DNA from: Plutella xylostella
Taxonomy: Eukaryota > Arthropoda > Insecta > Lepidoptera > Plutellidae
Length of the DNA stretch: 64,000 nucleotides
Direction: 5' to 3'
Assembly: GCF_932276165.1 (NCBI RefSeq)
Contig: NC_063984.1
Location: forward strand, 3,913,501 to 3,977,500
A program made the translations under genes and the position numbers. Below are positions 1 to 15,000 of this stretch, piece after piece (position 1 is the first letter of the stretch; each line of letters opens with the position of its first letter). Under the pieces are notes generated by a model that was not told the origin of the DNA, did not search any database, and saw nothing but the letters and a program-made list of their open reading frames with translations.

Positions 1-533
1 ACTTTGTTGGACATGTGACTTTTTACCATGGAAAACGAATATTTTTTTTCGCGAATTTGCAAATCTCGTAGAACAAAAGTTGTTCAGAATGACCCCTTGA
101 GTCGTCCCCTTTTGGCTTAGTATAGCCCTTTTGCGACACTATGTATTTACTTTGCTTTGTCGTCGGGGTTCAGTTGGCTGGAGAATGCCCGAAACTTATT
201 ATAGAATCTACACTTTAATACTTGTAGTTACCTTTCTACAAGTAAATACCACATTTGTTTGAGAAAGCTAATCGGGTTCCGAGTATAGAGTAAAGTGGCA
301 CCCTTATTAATTTCTACTCTTTCCTGGTGCCTACCAGTGTAAGTAAGAATTATACTTACTTACCCTAAAATCACCCAAAATGTACTTGAACATAATTGTC
401 AATAAAGTTGGCGAGTAAAAGTTTATCGACCCACTGTGCAAACTTACATGTGTGCGTGTCACTGCGTGTGCTGTGTGAAGAGCATTGAAAACCCAAAATT
501 GGCGCGGCACGTCACCCTGTACGGGCCCTTGTG
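1..533. repeat. Dispersed repeat, copy 1 (runs off left edge)
   Basis: About 530 bp match, in opposite orientation, the sequence at 43431-43950. One end is clear, at the GGGCCCGTACAGGGTGACG motif. No coding capacity is recognised, so it is probably a non-autonomous element. The rest is outside the window. Confidence 0.8.
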
Positions 534-2881
534 TATTGCATAGACCTACTACCTCTAGACTGGCAATCGCCGTGTGCACTATTCTCTTTCTCACTCAAAC
601 CATAGATGTTGCCGACAAAAAAATTAAACCTAAATATGGGGAAATTTAACTTATCATAATAACAAAAACAAAACTTGAGTATATCGTCGGTTGATAGGAA
701 AAAGACACTAAAGGCTAACTTTTCAATAGCCAGATAAAAGTTTTGCTGGGAAATAATTTTGCTGCTGTTGCGTCTCAATGTTTCTCAATGTTTGTATTAC
801 CCAGATAACATTTATCTGAATATTGAAAAATCAGCCTTAGTGAGTTTTTCCTGTCAACCGACGATATAAGAAAAAAAACTTTACTCATACTTATTTGATT
901 TCAATATAATTATTTAATATACACAAACTGAGTGGATTGTATGATTCATTGTCTTCGTCCAATCGAAACAATCCTCTTCAAAATGTGCCGAACACAATTT
1001 TTGTATGTTTCTTTGGTTCCCAATTTGTGCGACCGGTAATGTCTATCCATTTTCTTGATATATTTTTTTCTCTCGGAAACCTATGAAGCAGAGATAAATG
1101 GATGAGCATGAGCATTATAATCGTGGGCCAAATATGTGATGGGGTTTTTTTTAAAGGAAACACGCATTTCGTATCAATACAATAAACTTTATATTATACA
1201 GAAGAAATCACACATAGAAGAAAAAAACGAAACGAACGTATCCTCACAATGAGAGGCACCTCATTTGAAAGAGGAGAATGACTTCTACAAAATACAATCT
1301 TCACAAAAACCGAATTCGTGCGCCCCATTTGTAAACCCAACCCGAGTCCGTTACAATTTCTAGTATTTTCTTTGCATACTATAATATTTGTGGGTAAAAT
1401 AAATTTTCAATAACTTGCAACACCATGTGATTTGTTATGATATGGTACCTCGTAATTTTTACTTAAAACTGATACTAAAAGACCTTACAGTAATAAAATT
1501 AGTATCGTTTTATATTAAAATCGAGCCAATAGATAGTACTATGATGAATGTAAGCTTGTTAAACTTGATAGTATCTACTTACATGTGAAAATATATCTCA
1601 TCCATCATTCCATCGTGTTTTCGTTCAATATGCTCTATACAACCGAACAAAATCCACCCACCCATGTCACACACTCGTTAAGTGATGATAATAGTCTAAT
1701 AAACTTAATAAACACCCACAAATCACTAGCAAATCAAAAATAAATAGCATTTAGAAAATTTTGTTGTAACTGTCAGCCTTTGTTTGGCAAAGATTTTTCA
1801 TTTGTTTCATTGTTTGGCAAAGAGAACTGACGTAAACAGGCGCCACAGCAAAAAGGACAAAAAACATTTACAGCTTAACGTTTCTTTCTTACGCTTAATG
1901 TAGCTAAGCGTCTCTTTTTCGCAATGTCAGAACTGTCACGATTATACCCCTGTGGTGTATTGTTACTGACAGTACTCGAGTTAGCAAAATATTTGTATGT
2001 CTGTGTGCATGTATGATCTCGGAGCGATATACAGGAAATATACTGAAAATATTAGACAATGAAACAAAACCATTCTTAGTCGGTACCTAACAATGGGCGC
2101 AGTAGTTCATTCACCAATAGTATATTTGTCGTTGGATCGATACGGCGGGGGTGAGGCAGGGGCGGGGGGTCCCATTACAACCACTAACGGTGGTTTAGCG
2201 GTCAGTCTGGCCACGAATGGCAGCGATTAGCATACCAGCTGCCCCTTCACGCCCTGCGCACATATTTACAAGCGCAATTGTACAGAATATAAAAGTTTAC
2301 GACGTGACGGCTGCAACTCATTATGTCGTTAGGAGCCGTATCGTATGACCTACTCCCCCGCTGATGTTACAGCGCAGCAATTTACCCATTAAACTAATGA
2401 ATGAAGGCAATAATGATTAAATTGCTCGTCTTTGTTCCGGACAATACAATGGACTGTTCCTTTTTATAATCGTAATTCGATTATCAATCTATTGAATACA
2501 GTATTAGAATGATAATTTCAATGGAGTTTACTAGCTGTAATAAGTTTGTGAGTTAGCGGGTAGCTTGTAAGCTCGCTTCGTATTATTGATCTTTTTCACA
2601 ATACGCTTTTAACTATCCTATTGGAAATCGCTTATCGCTCACTCGCTGGCTTTTAAACTAGTCGTCTAGCAGCTAGTAAACTAGCTCAGTATTATTGAAG
2701 CGTATAAAGCCATCTTACGTTCTTATCCTGGACTAGATCATTCTAGAAAAGACTCGTGAAGACGCGCACGCCAAGATACAACGTGACAAAAGTTTTGCGT
2801 CGCGCTCATTACCCTGCGCGGCTTCGAGAGTCAGTTGACGTCGCCGAAAGTACTTTTTGACAATTTCAGTTGATGACTTAC
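534..2881. other. No gene recognised; presumed intron of the whirlin-like gene
   Basis: AT-rich sequence downstream of the last whirlin-like exon seen. I see no exon with a convincing frame and no complete element. Confidence 0.5.
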
Positions 2882-3037
2882 CCTCCGTATAGAGCGGTCC
2901 TTGCTAGCGGAGCGGGGCGGGCGCGGCGGCGGCGAGGCGGGGCGGCCGTAGCGGTCCATCCACGAGCATGACGCGCGGCCCACCAGCGCGCCCGCCGTGC
3001 GCACCGTCATCGTCAGCTGACGACAGGATTTCAGCAT
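2882..3037 (-). CDS. dysc: whirlin-like gene exon (PDZ end and SWMDRYGRPASPP linker)
   Basis: Acceptor CTCCCCAG, donor GTAAGT, phase 0 on both sides, 52 codons. MLKSCRQLTMTVR completes the PDZ domain. SCSWMDRYGRPASPPPRPP and a Ser/Arg-rich end follow. The next exon is outside the window or was not recognised. Confidence 0.88.
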
Positions 3038-6000
3038 CTGGGGAGTGGAGAGCTGGTGAGTCACTCGTGGATTACTTCAAATTAAAACTATCATGTATTG
3101 TTGAGGAGGTGTTTGACGAAATACTTAAGTACATTCGGAAAGCTGTCGTGCATGTTTTACAGCTTAAATATCAGCGCTATCATACTCGATAGATGCATAT
3201 TATTTCTAAGTATCCCGGAATTCAGATTAAAGCAGAGCGAACCTCGTGGAAAGAAGCTTGTAATGTATGTATGTAAGTAATATCAAAAGCTTCATTGCAA
3301 AAAATATGTTTTCACGAAAAAAACATAACATCATACTGTATTAGCTTTGTGCTAAAACGAGTTTTATGCAAGTTTATTTTATGTAAGACATTCAGTTTTT
3401 ACGTCCGCCCAATTACATAAAACGTTTCTTTTACCACTTGAGCGCATAAAAGAGAAGCGGAGAAAAGTTTCGGCTCTCATCTGACAATATAATATAGAGA
3501 ACTAAAGGACGAACTGCTGCAAGAAAAACGAATAAATAATGTTGCTGAATCGTCGCTATTAGCATAATATACAGAGTAGTTTCTATTCTGCACATAATAC
3601 TATGTAGTATGTATGTATATGGAACGCCTAAAATACCCCGGAGCGCAGGCAGACATAACCTATCGATCCTTCTAAAACTAAACCAGTCTGAGATATTGGT
3701 TATTAATATAAATATCCAGCATTAATAAAGCGTCACCCGAGGAGTTTTATGCAGGTTTTATGACGTAAATAAAGTGGAAGTGCGGAGGAATGGATGACGT
3801 CACGGGCGGCGGCGGACGACTCGGGCAGCCGGCGCGGCGCGTGGCCCGCCGGTATAAATAGAGGAGTAAAATGTACATATACGCTTATGAACGTACGACT
3901 AGCTTTTCCTGTGAGCTTTGTTTCCTCAAAGGGGTTTCCCGTTAGAAATAACGGGATAATAAGTAGGCATATGCTAATCCAGGGTGTCAGAGGTGGATTG
4001 GATATAACATTGGTAGGAAGGGTATATTATACTATTGTGGAATCGACTGGTGCATAATCTACCATATTTCTTAGATCCGCTTACAGACTGGCTGCGTGTT
4101 CACTACAAACACACAGGCTCACACGACGAGATATTGTTTTGTGATCGGGTCATCCTGATTTCCCCTATGGAAGTAAGTACTCGTATAAACTTTATGCAGC
4201 TATATCGCAGCAGGAGGCTGCCACAAACGACATTTCCCTCTTCACTCGACGTTACTTTCTTCCCGAATGGTTAGTTAAGCGGTGATGGCACAATCGTAAT
4301 TGCTGAGTGGGCTAGTTTTTAGGAGTAACACAAGCACACAATTTCACTGCTTGGTCTCGCATATTGAGAGGTTACTAGAGCATTAATCGATACTGAAGCT
4401 GGACGGTGAAGGTATTTTCGTCACATTATGCAACTCCTATGCAAATTTGAAAGGTAACAAGCATTAACACTTAGAGCACAAAGCAAACAGAGGAGGCTAG
4501 GAATAACTTAGTTGGGTATATTTCGAGCAGGTATCTAGAGGGTATACGCTCGTAAATCTCTTGATAAGGCGAGGAGGGTACGCTCAGGAAGGAAGTCTAT
4601 CGAGCGAACTACCTACACCGTCGCAAAAATATCCGTGCAGCTTGAAATAGTCTTCTATATGGAACAAGATTATTGTCTGAATTGTCTCTATCACGTTCCA
4701 GAATTGGTCCGTTTAATTTCACTTCAATAATGAGATAAATTTAATCGGAAATCGGAAACTTTTTATTTTTCTAAGTTGTTTTCTCTATCTGCATGATTTC
4801 CATTTATAAATATCCTTTGTGGGAGGATGAACTGAGTTTAGTGACTTCAATGGACTCTGCTTTGGTAATTAAGTAATTTCTAAGTACCTAGGTATCCTAG
4901 CAAAATATGAATTTCCGCTTCCAATTCCACTGTAAGAAGTAATCACGGGTGAACAAAAGGTGAGTCGAGCTGCCTCGAGCGGAGACTAATCCAAACTTTC
5001 CTATGAAAGAAAACTTCGTGCTGCGATTGCCAATTTATTAGTGTTCAGTAAACTTGTTGAGAACATTCCCTGTTATTTCCACTCAGAACGGCACTAACGT
5101 CTTGGTACAGTGTAAGAGAGCTTTGCAGTTTCTGAACGAATTAAGTATAAAGTTTTTAGTGTTACACTTTGCAAATGCGCTACTAGGTGTAAAATAATGT
5201 TGCTTTATGCTCCTGTAACAAGGCTAACTGCCTATTAGTGTCTAGTTACTCGTCACGGTAGATATATTATGTCAGGAGCGCTCTACGCGGGTGTCGTAGC
5301 TTCACGTTTGTTCTAGAATTTTCGACAAGAATTTACTGCACTAAGATAAGGCAACACGCGCTAGAACCGCTTGTTTCAAGAAGAATGTGTATCTTGAAGC
5401 TTGTTCCAAGAAGCACAACACAATCACTATCTTCGGCCATAGTCTTAAGTTTTAGTAAGCCATTATTTTTGGTTGTTGTAGTCAATTCTACGTAACTCAT
5501 ATTGAATATGTGATCCTACGCCTCGATTGGCTACGGATTGTCATCTTTATGCCTAGTTTCACCATAGTCTGTTAGATCATTAACACCTCTGTTAAAATAA
5601 TTATACGTCATTTCCATATTATTTATTTGGTGAAACTAGGCCTTAGTGTTTTAGGGTGTCCGTTTCCGGTTTCTTATATACCTACTTACATCCCGAAGAA
5701 AGAGACATGTCATTGTCATTAGTTAGGTGGCAGTGAGAACTGCAAGTGGAATCTAACATTATCTAACGGAAACTTTGTACATAACAGGTGTTAGTTCTCT
5801 CGTAAACTTGTAGGTATTATGTATGACTAACTCATGCCTACGTATCTAACTTTATATTCTTGCCCTAGACTGAAATATGGAGTAGGTATATTCGTAGTTT
5901 AATATTACTTATTCTAGTAGACGAAATGAAAATACTTTAACTATGGGAATAAAAACAATTTAACGGCGAATAAAATAAAAAGTGCTTCTCTATTTGTAGA

Positions 6001-9000
6001 AACTTCAGACGGTAGTAAAATGTTCGAAAATATCCATTTAACGCAAATAGAAAATGTCTGTCTCGTATCAAGCTGTCATTTTACTCTGTCGTGATGCCGC
6101 CGTGATAGGACGACGGGTCTGAGTCGTTGCTGGAGAATTGATAATAATTGACCTCTCTTTTATGACTGCTAAAACCTCGATTAACTTAAAAATAATATAC
6201 ATGTTCCTACGTTAACGTATTGTACTTTTGTGATTCGGTGTATATCACCATAGGTACCATATTTTTAAAAGTGGCATTTTCTCAATTTTGGCATTGCAGT
6301 AACTTGTACTTAAATCTCAAACTTTATTTAATTTGACAAAAACAAGTTTAACGAAGCAAAATATATAAAGTTTAAGTCAAATTTATAAGCTGAAGTCCGG
6401 GAAAAAGAATTTTCAGAAACGGGGTTGAAAACATTCATTTCCGCTATTTCCACTCCGGGCTATATCATACTGACTGAGTGAAAGGCAGACTGTATCATAG
6501 TTTAGTTTATTTTCACATAATATAGGTATTAGGTAACTTACAAGTAAAAACTAATCCTGAGCAAACAAAGTAAAAAGTTTCCAGAAAAGAAAAACAAAAC
6601 AAAAACGAAATTCCGCCGCAGCCGGCTATCTCAATATCCGGAGCTAGCGGTTTCAATTCTCGGCCGTTTAGCTATTGCTGCTAATAAGCTAATTACTAGT
6701 ATGTGGTCGGTCTGCCGCAGCAGTTTGGCAGCAGGACGGCCGGCCGTTTGGCGCCGCGCCGGGAGCCCTGCCAGCGGCAACAGGTTCACAACACGAGCAT
6801 TTGTCACAGAACTCACAGACAAGATACTGTCAGGAATGGCAGGAATGGCACATCCAGACGATCGACATGAGATTTAGAAGTTTGAACGGGTTTTGTTTGG
6901 TTATTGCTTTTGGCTCCGGCGGATAAGCTGGCTCGCCCGGCGATCATCGGGGAATTCTCCAGTGGAAGGAAACGTATTCGTATCGGAAATTCCGATCTGA
7001 TTCGTGCAGTCTGGCAGATATTGCAGATACATAAGATTTTACGAGCTACAGATGTTTTGTTTCGATCTTGTATAAAATTGTTGTCTTTTCCGTTTACGAA
7101 TGCAGTATTATATTCAAAGCAGAATCAATACGATGTAAATATACAGATTATGTCAATATCATAAATTCTAAAAATACTATGATAGGTTTTCATAAAAGAG
7201 TGTATACATACTACTATAAGTCTTACAAGTAAGCCCCCTTATAAGCAAAGTATCTACGCTACGAAGTTTCCACGACTCTATTCCATTACAGCTGTTGATA
7301 GTTCGTTTATCGCTCGTACACCCTAATCCACTTTGTCTTATAGATTATCCCCAGGGCTCTATCTTAGGGCCGTTACTCTTCGTAATTTTTATAAATGATA
7401 TAAAAAAATGTTTCCTAAATACGAAATTCTTACTGTATGCGGATGAGCTTAAAATTTACAAAACAATTCACAGCATTGCATACTGCAATCTGTTTCAAGA
7501 TGATCTCGACCGCTTTTCTAATTATTGCATCACAAATAAATTACATCTTAGCCTTTCTAAGTGTAATACAATAATATTTACCAAAAATAAAAATATAACT
7601 CGCTTCACTTACACTCTCTGTGAGGCCCCCTTGCGAGAAGTTACTACGGTGCGCGATCTGGGTGTTACCCTTGACTCTAAATTTAAACTCGACCAGCATA
7701 TAGAACAAATCGTCAGTAAGGCCTTCCAAATGTATGGTTTTGTCATGAGAGCAGCTGTAGACTTTAAGCGACCTTCAACATACCTACATCTTTATAAAAC
7801 AATTATTAGACCACAACTTGAATACGCTGTGCCCATTTGGAATCCTTACTTCAAAAAATATATAAATATGATTGAAAGAGTTCAGCGTAAATTCCTTCGT
7901 TCAGTACACTTTAAATTTTTCAAATCTCCCTCAGTTATCCTCAGTTACTAGAAAAATACAAAATTCTCTCTCTTCAGTCCCGACGCCAACTTTTGGAAGC
8001 CATGACTTTGTACGGAATCTGCCACAACAAATTTGATTGCAATCAGTTAACTAACAGTCTATGCTACTTAGTACCAAGAACCGTTCACCGTCGTGCTGTG
8101 CGCGTGCGACGATTGTTTGCCATGAGGACCAATCGCACCATTTCTGGTTCACGATCTCCCCTGTATCGCCTGGTTGAAACCTATAATGGAACTTTTGTGG
8201 ACGTGGATATTTTTGCCCTTTCACCATCCTGCTTTAAAAACCATTGCACTCGTGTACTTATTTCTAATCAACAGTGTTTGTAAATGATTTCTTGTTCTCT
8301 TTCTTCTTGTTCTTGTTCTGATGTTTACACAAAATCCACATTATGCTTATAAATAGTGATTTATTTTTATTTTATTCACTGTTTGTAAGTGTGTGTTTAT
8401 TTGGTTTTGTATTTACTGATTTATGTTTAATGCTATCCTAAGTATATTCTTATAGCGTATCCTCTTTTATAAATATTGATTCTTTGTAACCTGTGGACAT
8501 TGTCGTGGGTTGTACATTTATGTAAGTTTTTAAATTTAACACAATGTATTACACTTTAATGTATAACTGTTTATTGTCCCTAATAAAGTAAAATAAAATA
8601 AAATAAAATATCGTTAAACAAGAGTCACCCTAGCCGCTGAATCCCTGAAGCCACTGACCTTGAGCGCATCTTCATGCGAGATCCCCGAGAAGGGCGTCCC
8701 GTTGACCTGCAGGATGGAGTCCCCGGGCCGCAGCCCCGCGCGCTCCGCCACCGAGCCCTCTTCCACGCGCGAGATGTACACGCCGACACCCACTGCAACA
8801 ATATATAGCGTGGTATTGGCTGGTGGTGCAAGATGATGGTAGCTGATTGGTCGGAAAGTAATGGGGGTATACTGATCACAGGTCTCCCTTCAATGAAGGA
8901 AGATTCTATGCCTAGTCCACCACGCGGGTGGACTAATGGGTTGGTCGGAGAGTAATTATTGATACTGCTGCCGCTGCACTAAAACTCTTTCAAGCGGTCC

Positions 9001-12000
9001 TGACTTTGATTTATAAAAAAAGCAGTGACTGTCTCAGGGCTAGATGAGTATTTACTTGTAGTGAAATGTAAACAGATTTTGGTCATTTATTGCAAAAGGA
9101 AATTAAGCATATAGTTTGGTAATCATGAATAATTTTATACAAAGTCTTCGCAGCATTCTTTAGTAAACGTTTGTAACAACCAAAGTTTTTATATCACAAG
9201 TTAAGTTAGCAATAAAACGTTATAAAATCCATTCGCGACAGAGTAGCGGCCATTCCAGTTTCAAAATAACTTTCAAAATTGGGACATAAATTAAAACTCA
9301 ACGTCTGAGGGCGGATTCGACCAACGTCGAGTAACTTTTTACTCGACAGTAAACTACCAGTTACTCGCGAGTAAGCAGATTTTGCATTCTACCAAACCTG
9401 AAACCAAGATAAGTAGCTTATCCCAAGAATAAAATGTTATACCGCCAAAATTGACCGTGTAACGAGCTTATCCGAGAGTAATTTTGTAATGGCGGCAGCA
9501 CATCAGCTGATTAGAAAACCGTCATAATGACATATAAACACATCTGTTAAATCATAAACAAAAGTACGTCTAAAGGAAAATTCTCAGAATAACAACAGCG
9601 AATAAAATATTAAAACATAAACAATTTCCTACTATTATAATCCATTCAAACTAAGTTGGCATGTCATTTCTATTGCATGCTTTGAAAACGCAGCTATTTT
9701 TATTTTAGTTGCAGTACAGTTTCGTTCCTCGTTCATTCAATTAATCATGGTATAACTTGGTAGAATTAAAATGTACTTATCCCAGATATTTACTCGCGTA
9801 TAAATTTTATTCCGGTATAGTTATTCTCGTGTAACGAGATGTTTGGACGAATCCACCCTGAGTCTGTTATATTTATTTCTCTGTAGCAGTGCTGGTTGGC
9901 ATCTTTAATTATTGCAGAGCTAATGTTTAGAGCGGAGTGGGAGTAAGCAGCCTGAACTAACACAGATGGACCAACGGCCAGCCAGTCACGTCGACGGAAA
10001 TTAACAACAAAAACAAACCATCTTTCATTTCGTTCATTCACGTCGTCAAATATAATTAAAGCTAAGGTTTATATTCCTGACAAAAATAAAACAAAGCTTC
10101 GCCTTTTGTTATTTCGAGTTTCATCAGAAATTTAACAATGTTGGTTGGCAGCGCTGTGACTGTTTTCGGCGTACATATTTGATTATATAAGACAAGCAAT
10201 ACCAACATCAGAATTTAATATGAAGCGAAAGCGATCCATTTTTAGCCGGGCTTCATACGTGTAATGTATTGCTTTGGCCCCATTGTAACCCCACACCTAC
10301 CCATTTTACCTCTTGAACGAATCTCGTGGAACTCGAGACCGTATGAATCAAAACGCGTAGGTTTTCTTTTACTTTAGCTGAAATTTTCTTTTCGTCTTCG
10401 CTCTCTGGTCTTTTAATTTATCGCTTACATTTGAAACGGTAATATTTTTCTTAGCGCGCAGTAATAGCCCAGTCGGCAGTCAATTATGGAAAAACGAGAA
10501 GGTAGTACCCGCTCTTTAGCGTTGCAATTTTCCCTGATGCTTGTGGGTAGTGGCTAGTAAATGAAAAGGCAGACCTAGCGAGGTTGCGGCTCTATTTTAA
10601 ACTCTATGTAGCTTTCATAAAGCCTCATCAGTAGGTCAGCGTGATAGAGTGCCACTCACTAAAAGTAAACTTCGATAAATTGGACGGAAACTGAATAAGC
10701 GAAAAATGAAAACTAGGTCTTGCATTCAACCACTACGAGTATGCGAGACCACAATAAGCTTTTAAAGTAAGTATCAAAAGTAATTATTGTTATTTAGATT
10801 AAATAATTATCATTAAAAACCGCTGACACTTTGCTACAAACACAACTAAAAAGTTAGTTTCAAACCAGAAATTTTCAGTAAAAAAAAATCTTGTCATATT
10901 TAATTCTGTGCTAGCAACATAAATTGCTGTTCTATTGATAATTGATATCTCACAACCAGCAGATCTGCAAGGACAAAGGTCGTCTTATCAGTTAATAAGA
11001 ATCGATTTCAGGACACCATTTTGCTTTGATATCTTCTGGCTTCGTTTTGGTGGCTTCTGTGGTGCCGTATTGTCTCCTTATCATCATAACATTGTATAGA
11101 ATTTGTGGTCTACTTTAACGTAAAGGAATGTAACGTCTAGTACGAATGGCATGATATTCTTAAGAGGATACTTTTAGCTTTTATAAGTATGTTGTAAAGA
11201 AAAAGTAACGATAAAATGCAACGCTCCATTATGGAAATTTGATGAGGTTTTGAGTTATTCATCCTTAGAATATCTTCAAGGTATCCCTGACATGCGGGCC
11301 CCTGTATAATAGGGGGTTGAATTTTATCAGTGAATTTCCGGTTGCAGGTTGGTTGCAGGTACCGTGCAATTTTCATTTGAGATAACCCGTGAAACTGCTT
11401 CATTTGAAGTCGCTGTCAGGTGGTACCTGCAGAACCATCAGCAGGTACGGCTGACATTTACCCTGTAGGTATGCTTAGCGTCTGTGTATGTGTGTATGCG
11501 TGTGTGTGTCTCACCTGCTTCCTTGCCTCCCTTGACGCAGATGCCGAAGCCGTGCGAGTCGGCGGGGTCCCGGCTCATGGTGACGGTTCGCGTGGAGGGC
11601 TCGGCGGGCGGCGGCGCTGCGCCCCCCGACGAGTAGGGCCGCTCGCGCTCGCCCCCTCGGTATATCGCCTGCGAACATACGGGGACTGTTAGCATTGGCA
11701 GTCAGCTGTTGCATTCTTGGGAGCATAAGAATACGATTTTGTCTAAAGTGTTTTACAAAATAACAAACTCTTAAGTCCTATCTCACAGAAAGGTTTAAGT
11801 AATTTCTCTTATCGAAAGTTCTTAAGAAATGTACTGAAAGATTCAGTTTTATTTACTCTCGTAGCTACATATGTACCTATATTTAACGGACAAAAGTTTA
11901 CTTTCTCGACAGAGCGCTCATCCATTATTCAAGTTCACCAGTAAAACGTTTGGTAGCGAGCAGTAACAATGCCGAGTCAGCAATATAACGGGCCTGGCGC

Positions 12001-15000
12001 CGGAATGTAGTACAAGTTTGAAGGGTAACTGCGGGGGATGGCTTCCAATATTGGTCGAGCTGCGTTCATAAGCAATAAAACACGAGATCTCTTCGCTGCT
12101 CGAGACACAAAGCGAAGTTGAAGCGCTTTGTGTGGCGCTGAGCTGTTGGAACAACCGCCTCGATACGACACTCTGAACAAACATTCCGGGGCTTTACTTC
12201 TGCGGTTCGCTTGGAATGCAGTATGTTCAGTATTATAAGGCATTTGATACTAAACATGGAGCCTTTTCATACAACAGGTGCTCCAATTGGGTAACAATTA
12301 TCGCGGGTGTAAGTAATATCGACACCGACGGCCGCAGTCTGAAACTTCGCTGAATACTTCATCGTGTGGCTAAAAATTTCCGCCCGATTCGTATTGATTA
12401 TCCACGTTCGACCGAGTTGGCTTCAGAGCTCCGATGAATTAGTTAGTTAGTTAACTGTGTTGTAGAACTGTAGCGCTCATTAGTGCCTAACGAATCTAGG
12501 CTAGAATGCTCTGGATCTTACTCCTGTTTAAATAAAAACAGTCTCTACAAAATCCTTTTTCAGTTGCTATTATCACGCAATTATATTTAAAATAACAGTG
12601 CCATATACTGGTAGTGCGGTACATTACTTTCCTCTACCTCATAATTCTGTATGGAATCCAATTTGAATATGAAGCACACGTCACTTCACTGGAGACCTCG
12701 CTAACACACATCACGGCTGCTTCCTGAAGGCCACCTTACAGTCGTCTTTGCGACGCCATATTTTTCAACAATTATTTTATTACCGATTGAAGCCAACACG
12801 TGCAGGCATGTTATTTGGTAAGTAGCCAGCACTGAACTGAGCACCGAAACATTTGTAATACTTTCGTAGCCATAGCCACGGAACGCGTCATTCGTAAGGC
12901 GCTATGGGAATAGTCACATGCTATTTAGCCTGTAACTAGTCATAATGCATGTCTTTTACAATATTTTCTAGAATACTGTTAAGTATACGTTAGCTATTTT
13001 GTTTCTCACAAGAATCGATCACAAAAACTAGCATAACTATACATAATAATAGTCAAGTAAGCATATCAAGGCTACATGAGGTTTAGCTACTCTGGCTTTA
13101 GAATACAATAACTAGCTATAGCATAATAGCAGTCTCCCTTTCCCGACATAATAAATGTACCGAAAAAATACAAAATATGAAGGAGACGAAAGGTCCTTCA
13201 AAATGCGTAGTACAGTGGGTGCCACGTTATTGGGCTCACCGCGCGCCGCGGACTGACGGCCGAGTGACGCGGACACCATTGACCGTGAGGGATGGCACTG
13301 TATGGATAATACCTTTAACTTGATTATTTTACTTTCTATGCTGTGCATTAAGTATGCACATCTTGTTAAGGTGAAGAGGAAGGAATGACGTATAAATGCA
13401 GGTTTTAACATTTTTCTGCAACATTGTTTGTAAGGAATGAAATGAAAATATTTGTGCAAATGTATCAGCAATCACCTGGAAGGCAAACTGAACCATATCT
13501 GCTAAAAAGGAAATTTAGAATATTGACGAAATACTTTTCAAGGTAAGACTTTGTGACAAGTAATAAAAACACCCAAGGTTACATCCCCAATCCACGCCAA
13601 ACTTGGGTGCAATTGAAAATAATAAAATAATACGGTAGGTCATGTCCTGCCTTCGTCGTGCGGCTATTTGTTCATGAATAACGAAGCACTATCGACTGGC
13701 GGCCTCACCTCAGAATTATTTACACGGACACCCTTCACTCCTAAACGACTTCACTTGTCCAAATATCTATTTTTTACTGTAAAACTCGAAACTTTTATGC
13801 AGCTGAAAGGTCATGGACTCGTTGTACGTACAACGTCTTATTATACATGAACGAGTTCCCGGAATTATAGGTAGCATACTTTTTTTTTAATAAGGTATGT
13901 ATACCATTGTAAGTTATTTGCAGTTTAGTTAGTTATGTGCAGTATTTTTTCTAACACCAAAAAAAACAAGCAAATGAAGATATTCTCGACAGGCAACAGG
14001 CAGTTAGGCACCCAATATAGTAATGCTCTTGGTAATTTCAGGAATAGCCGTAAAAATTTATGGATGAAATCCCGTATCAGCTTTGCCCAATTTTTATAAT
14101 GTCCCAAATTATTTGCACGCAACAATATTCAATGATTGCTCTATTTCAAGTCGCTACAATCTTAACTGCCGCCGACGACAGTTTTTCATTTTCTAATCTC
14201 AAGTTAAATTCGAGTGAAACATGCGAACATTGTTATCTGCAGCTAACTAATCACTAGCTGGGCAATGTGGGCATGCATGTTCTTGACAGAATAATAAATC
14301 GTGTTCAAACAGTGGTGAGCCGAGCCTGTGTTTGATTTACATCAATTGTTAATTACAGCTGGATGTATGCGTCTCGGTCGTTGGCAAATGGAAGGGTGTT
14401 ATTATGCAAACGACTTGCCATTCTGTTTAATTTGCTGAAAGTTTATCATTTCATAAACAAAAACAGTTAGGAAGGTTAGTATGGTATGCACAGATTGTAT
14501 TTACGTTATAGTTTGTTTACGTCTATGGTTTATACTTAAGTCTGTATAATAAGCCAAGTAGCAGCAAATAACACCAACCCCTTAAACTGAGGGTATCGTA
14601 GCCGTAGGCGACTTCCTGCCTTACACACTACAAGACTATCAAAACCTCCAATAGACCTGGAAAGGCGCCACAGAGCTTTTCTGTTAGCTGTGTAATTTCC
14701 AAAATCTCTCCTCTCACCACTCTAACAATATGGCACCACCAGATATTAATAAAGTCACTGATGTAGCTCAGTTACCTAAATTGGTGCGAGTATTTTGGCA
14801 TATGGAGCAATCCATCTGCAGCCTACGCGTTTTCCTCCTTTAGTTTTAATGATCAAGTGGTTATACAGGATGCTCAAAGTGTCACATGATACTAACATGA
14901 TGCGTAGTACTGCTGGGGCTACTAGCCGGCGAGTGTCGGCGCGGGGCGGGCGGCGGGTGCGAGGGCGGCAGTGCCTTGCCCAGCGCAGCCGCGCCGCCCT

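Noticed and set aside
978..1163. Minus-strand 61-codon frame
   Set aside because: Low-complexity AT-rich translation without splice sites or family resemblance.
13242..13300. GC-rich patch with AG before and GTGAGC after, looking like a small whirlin-like exon
   Set aside because: Its 58 bp are not a multiple of three, while the exons on either side already join in phase without it.
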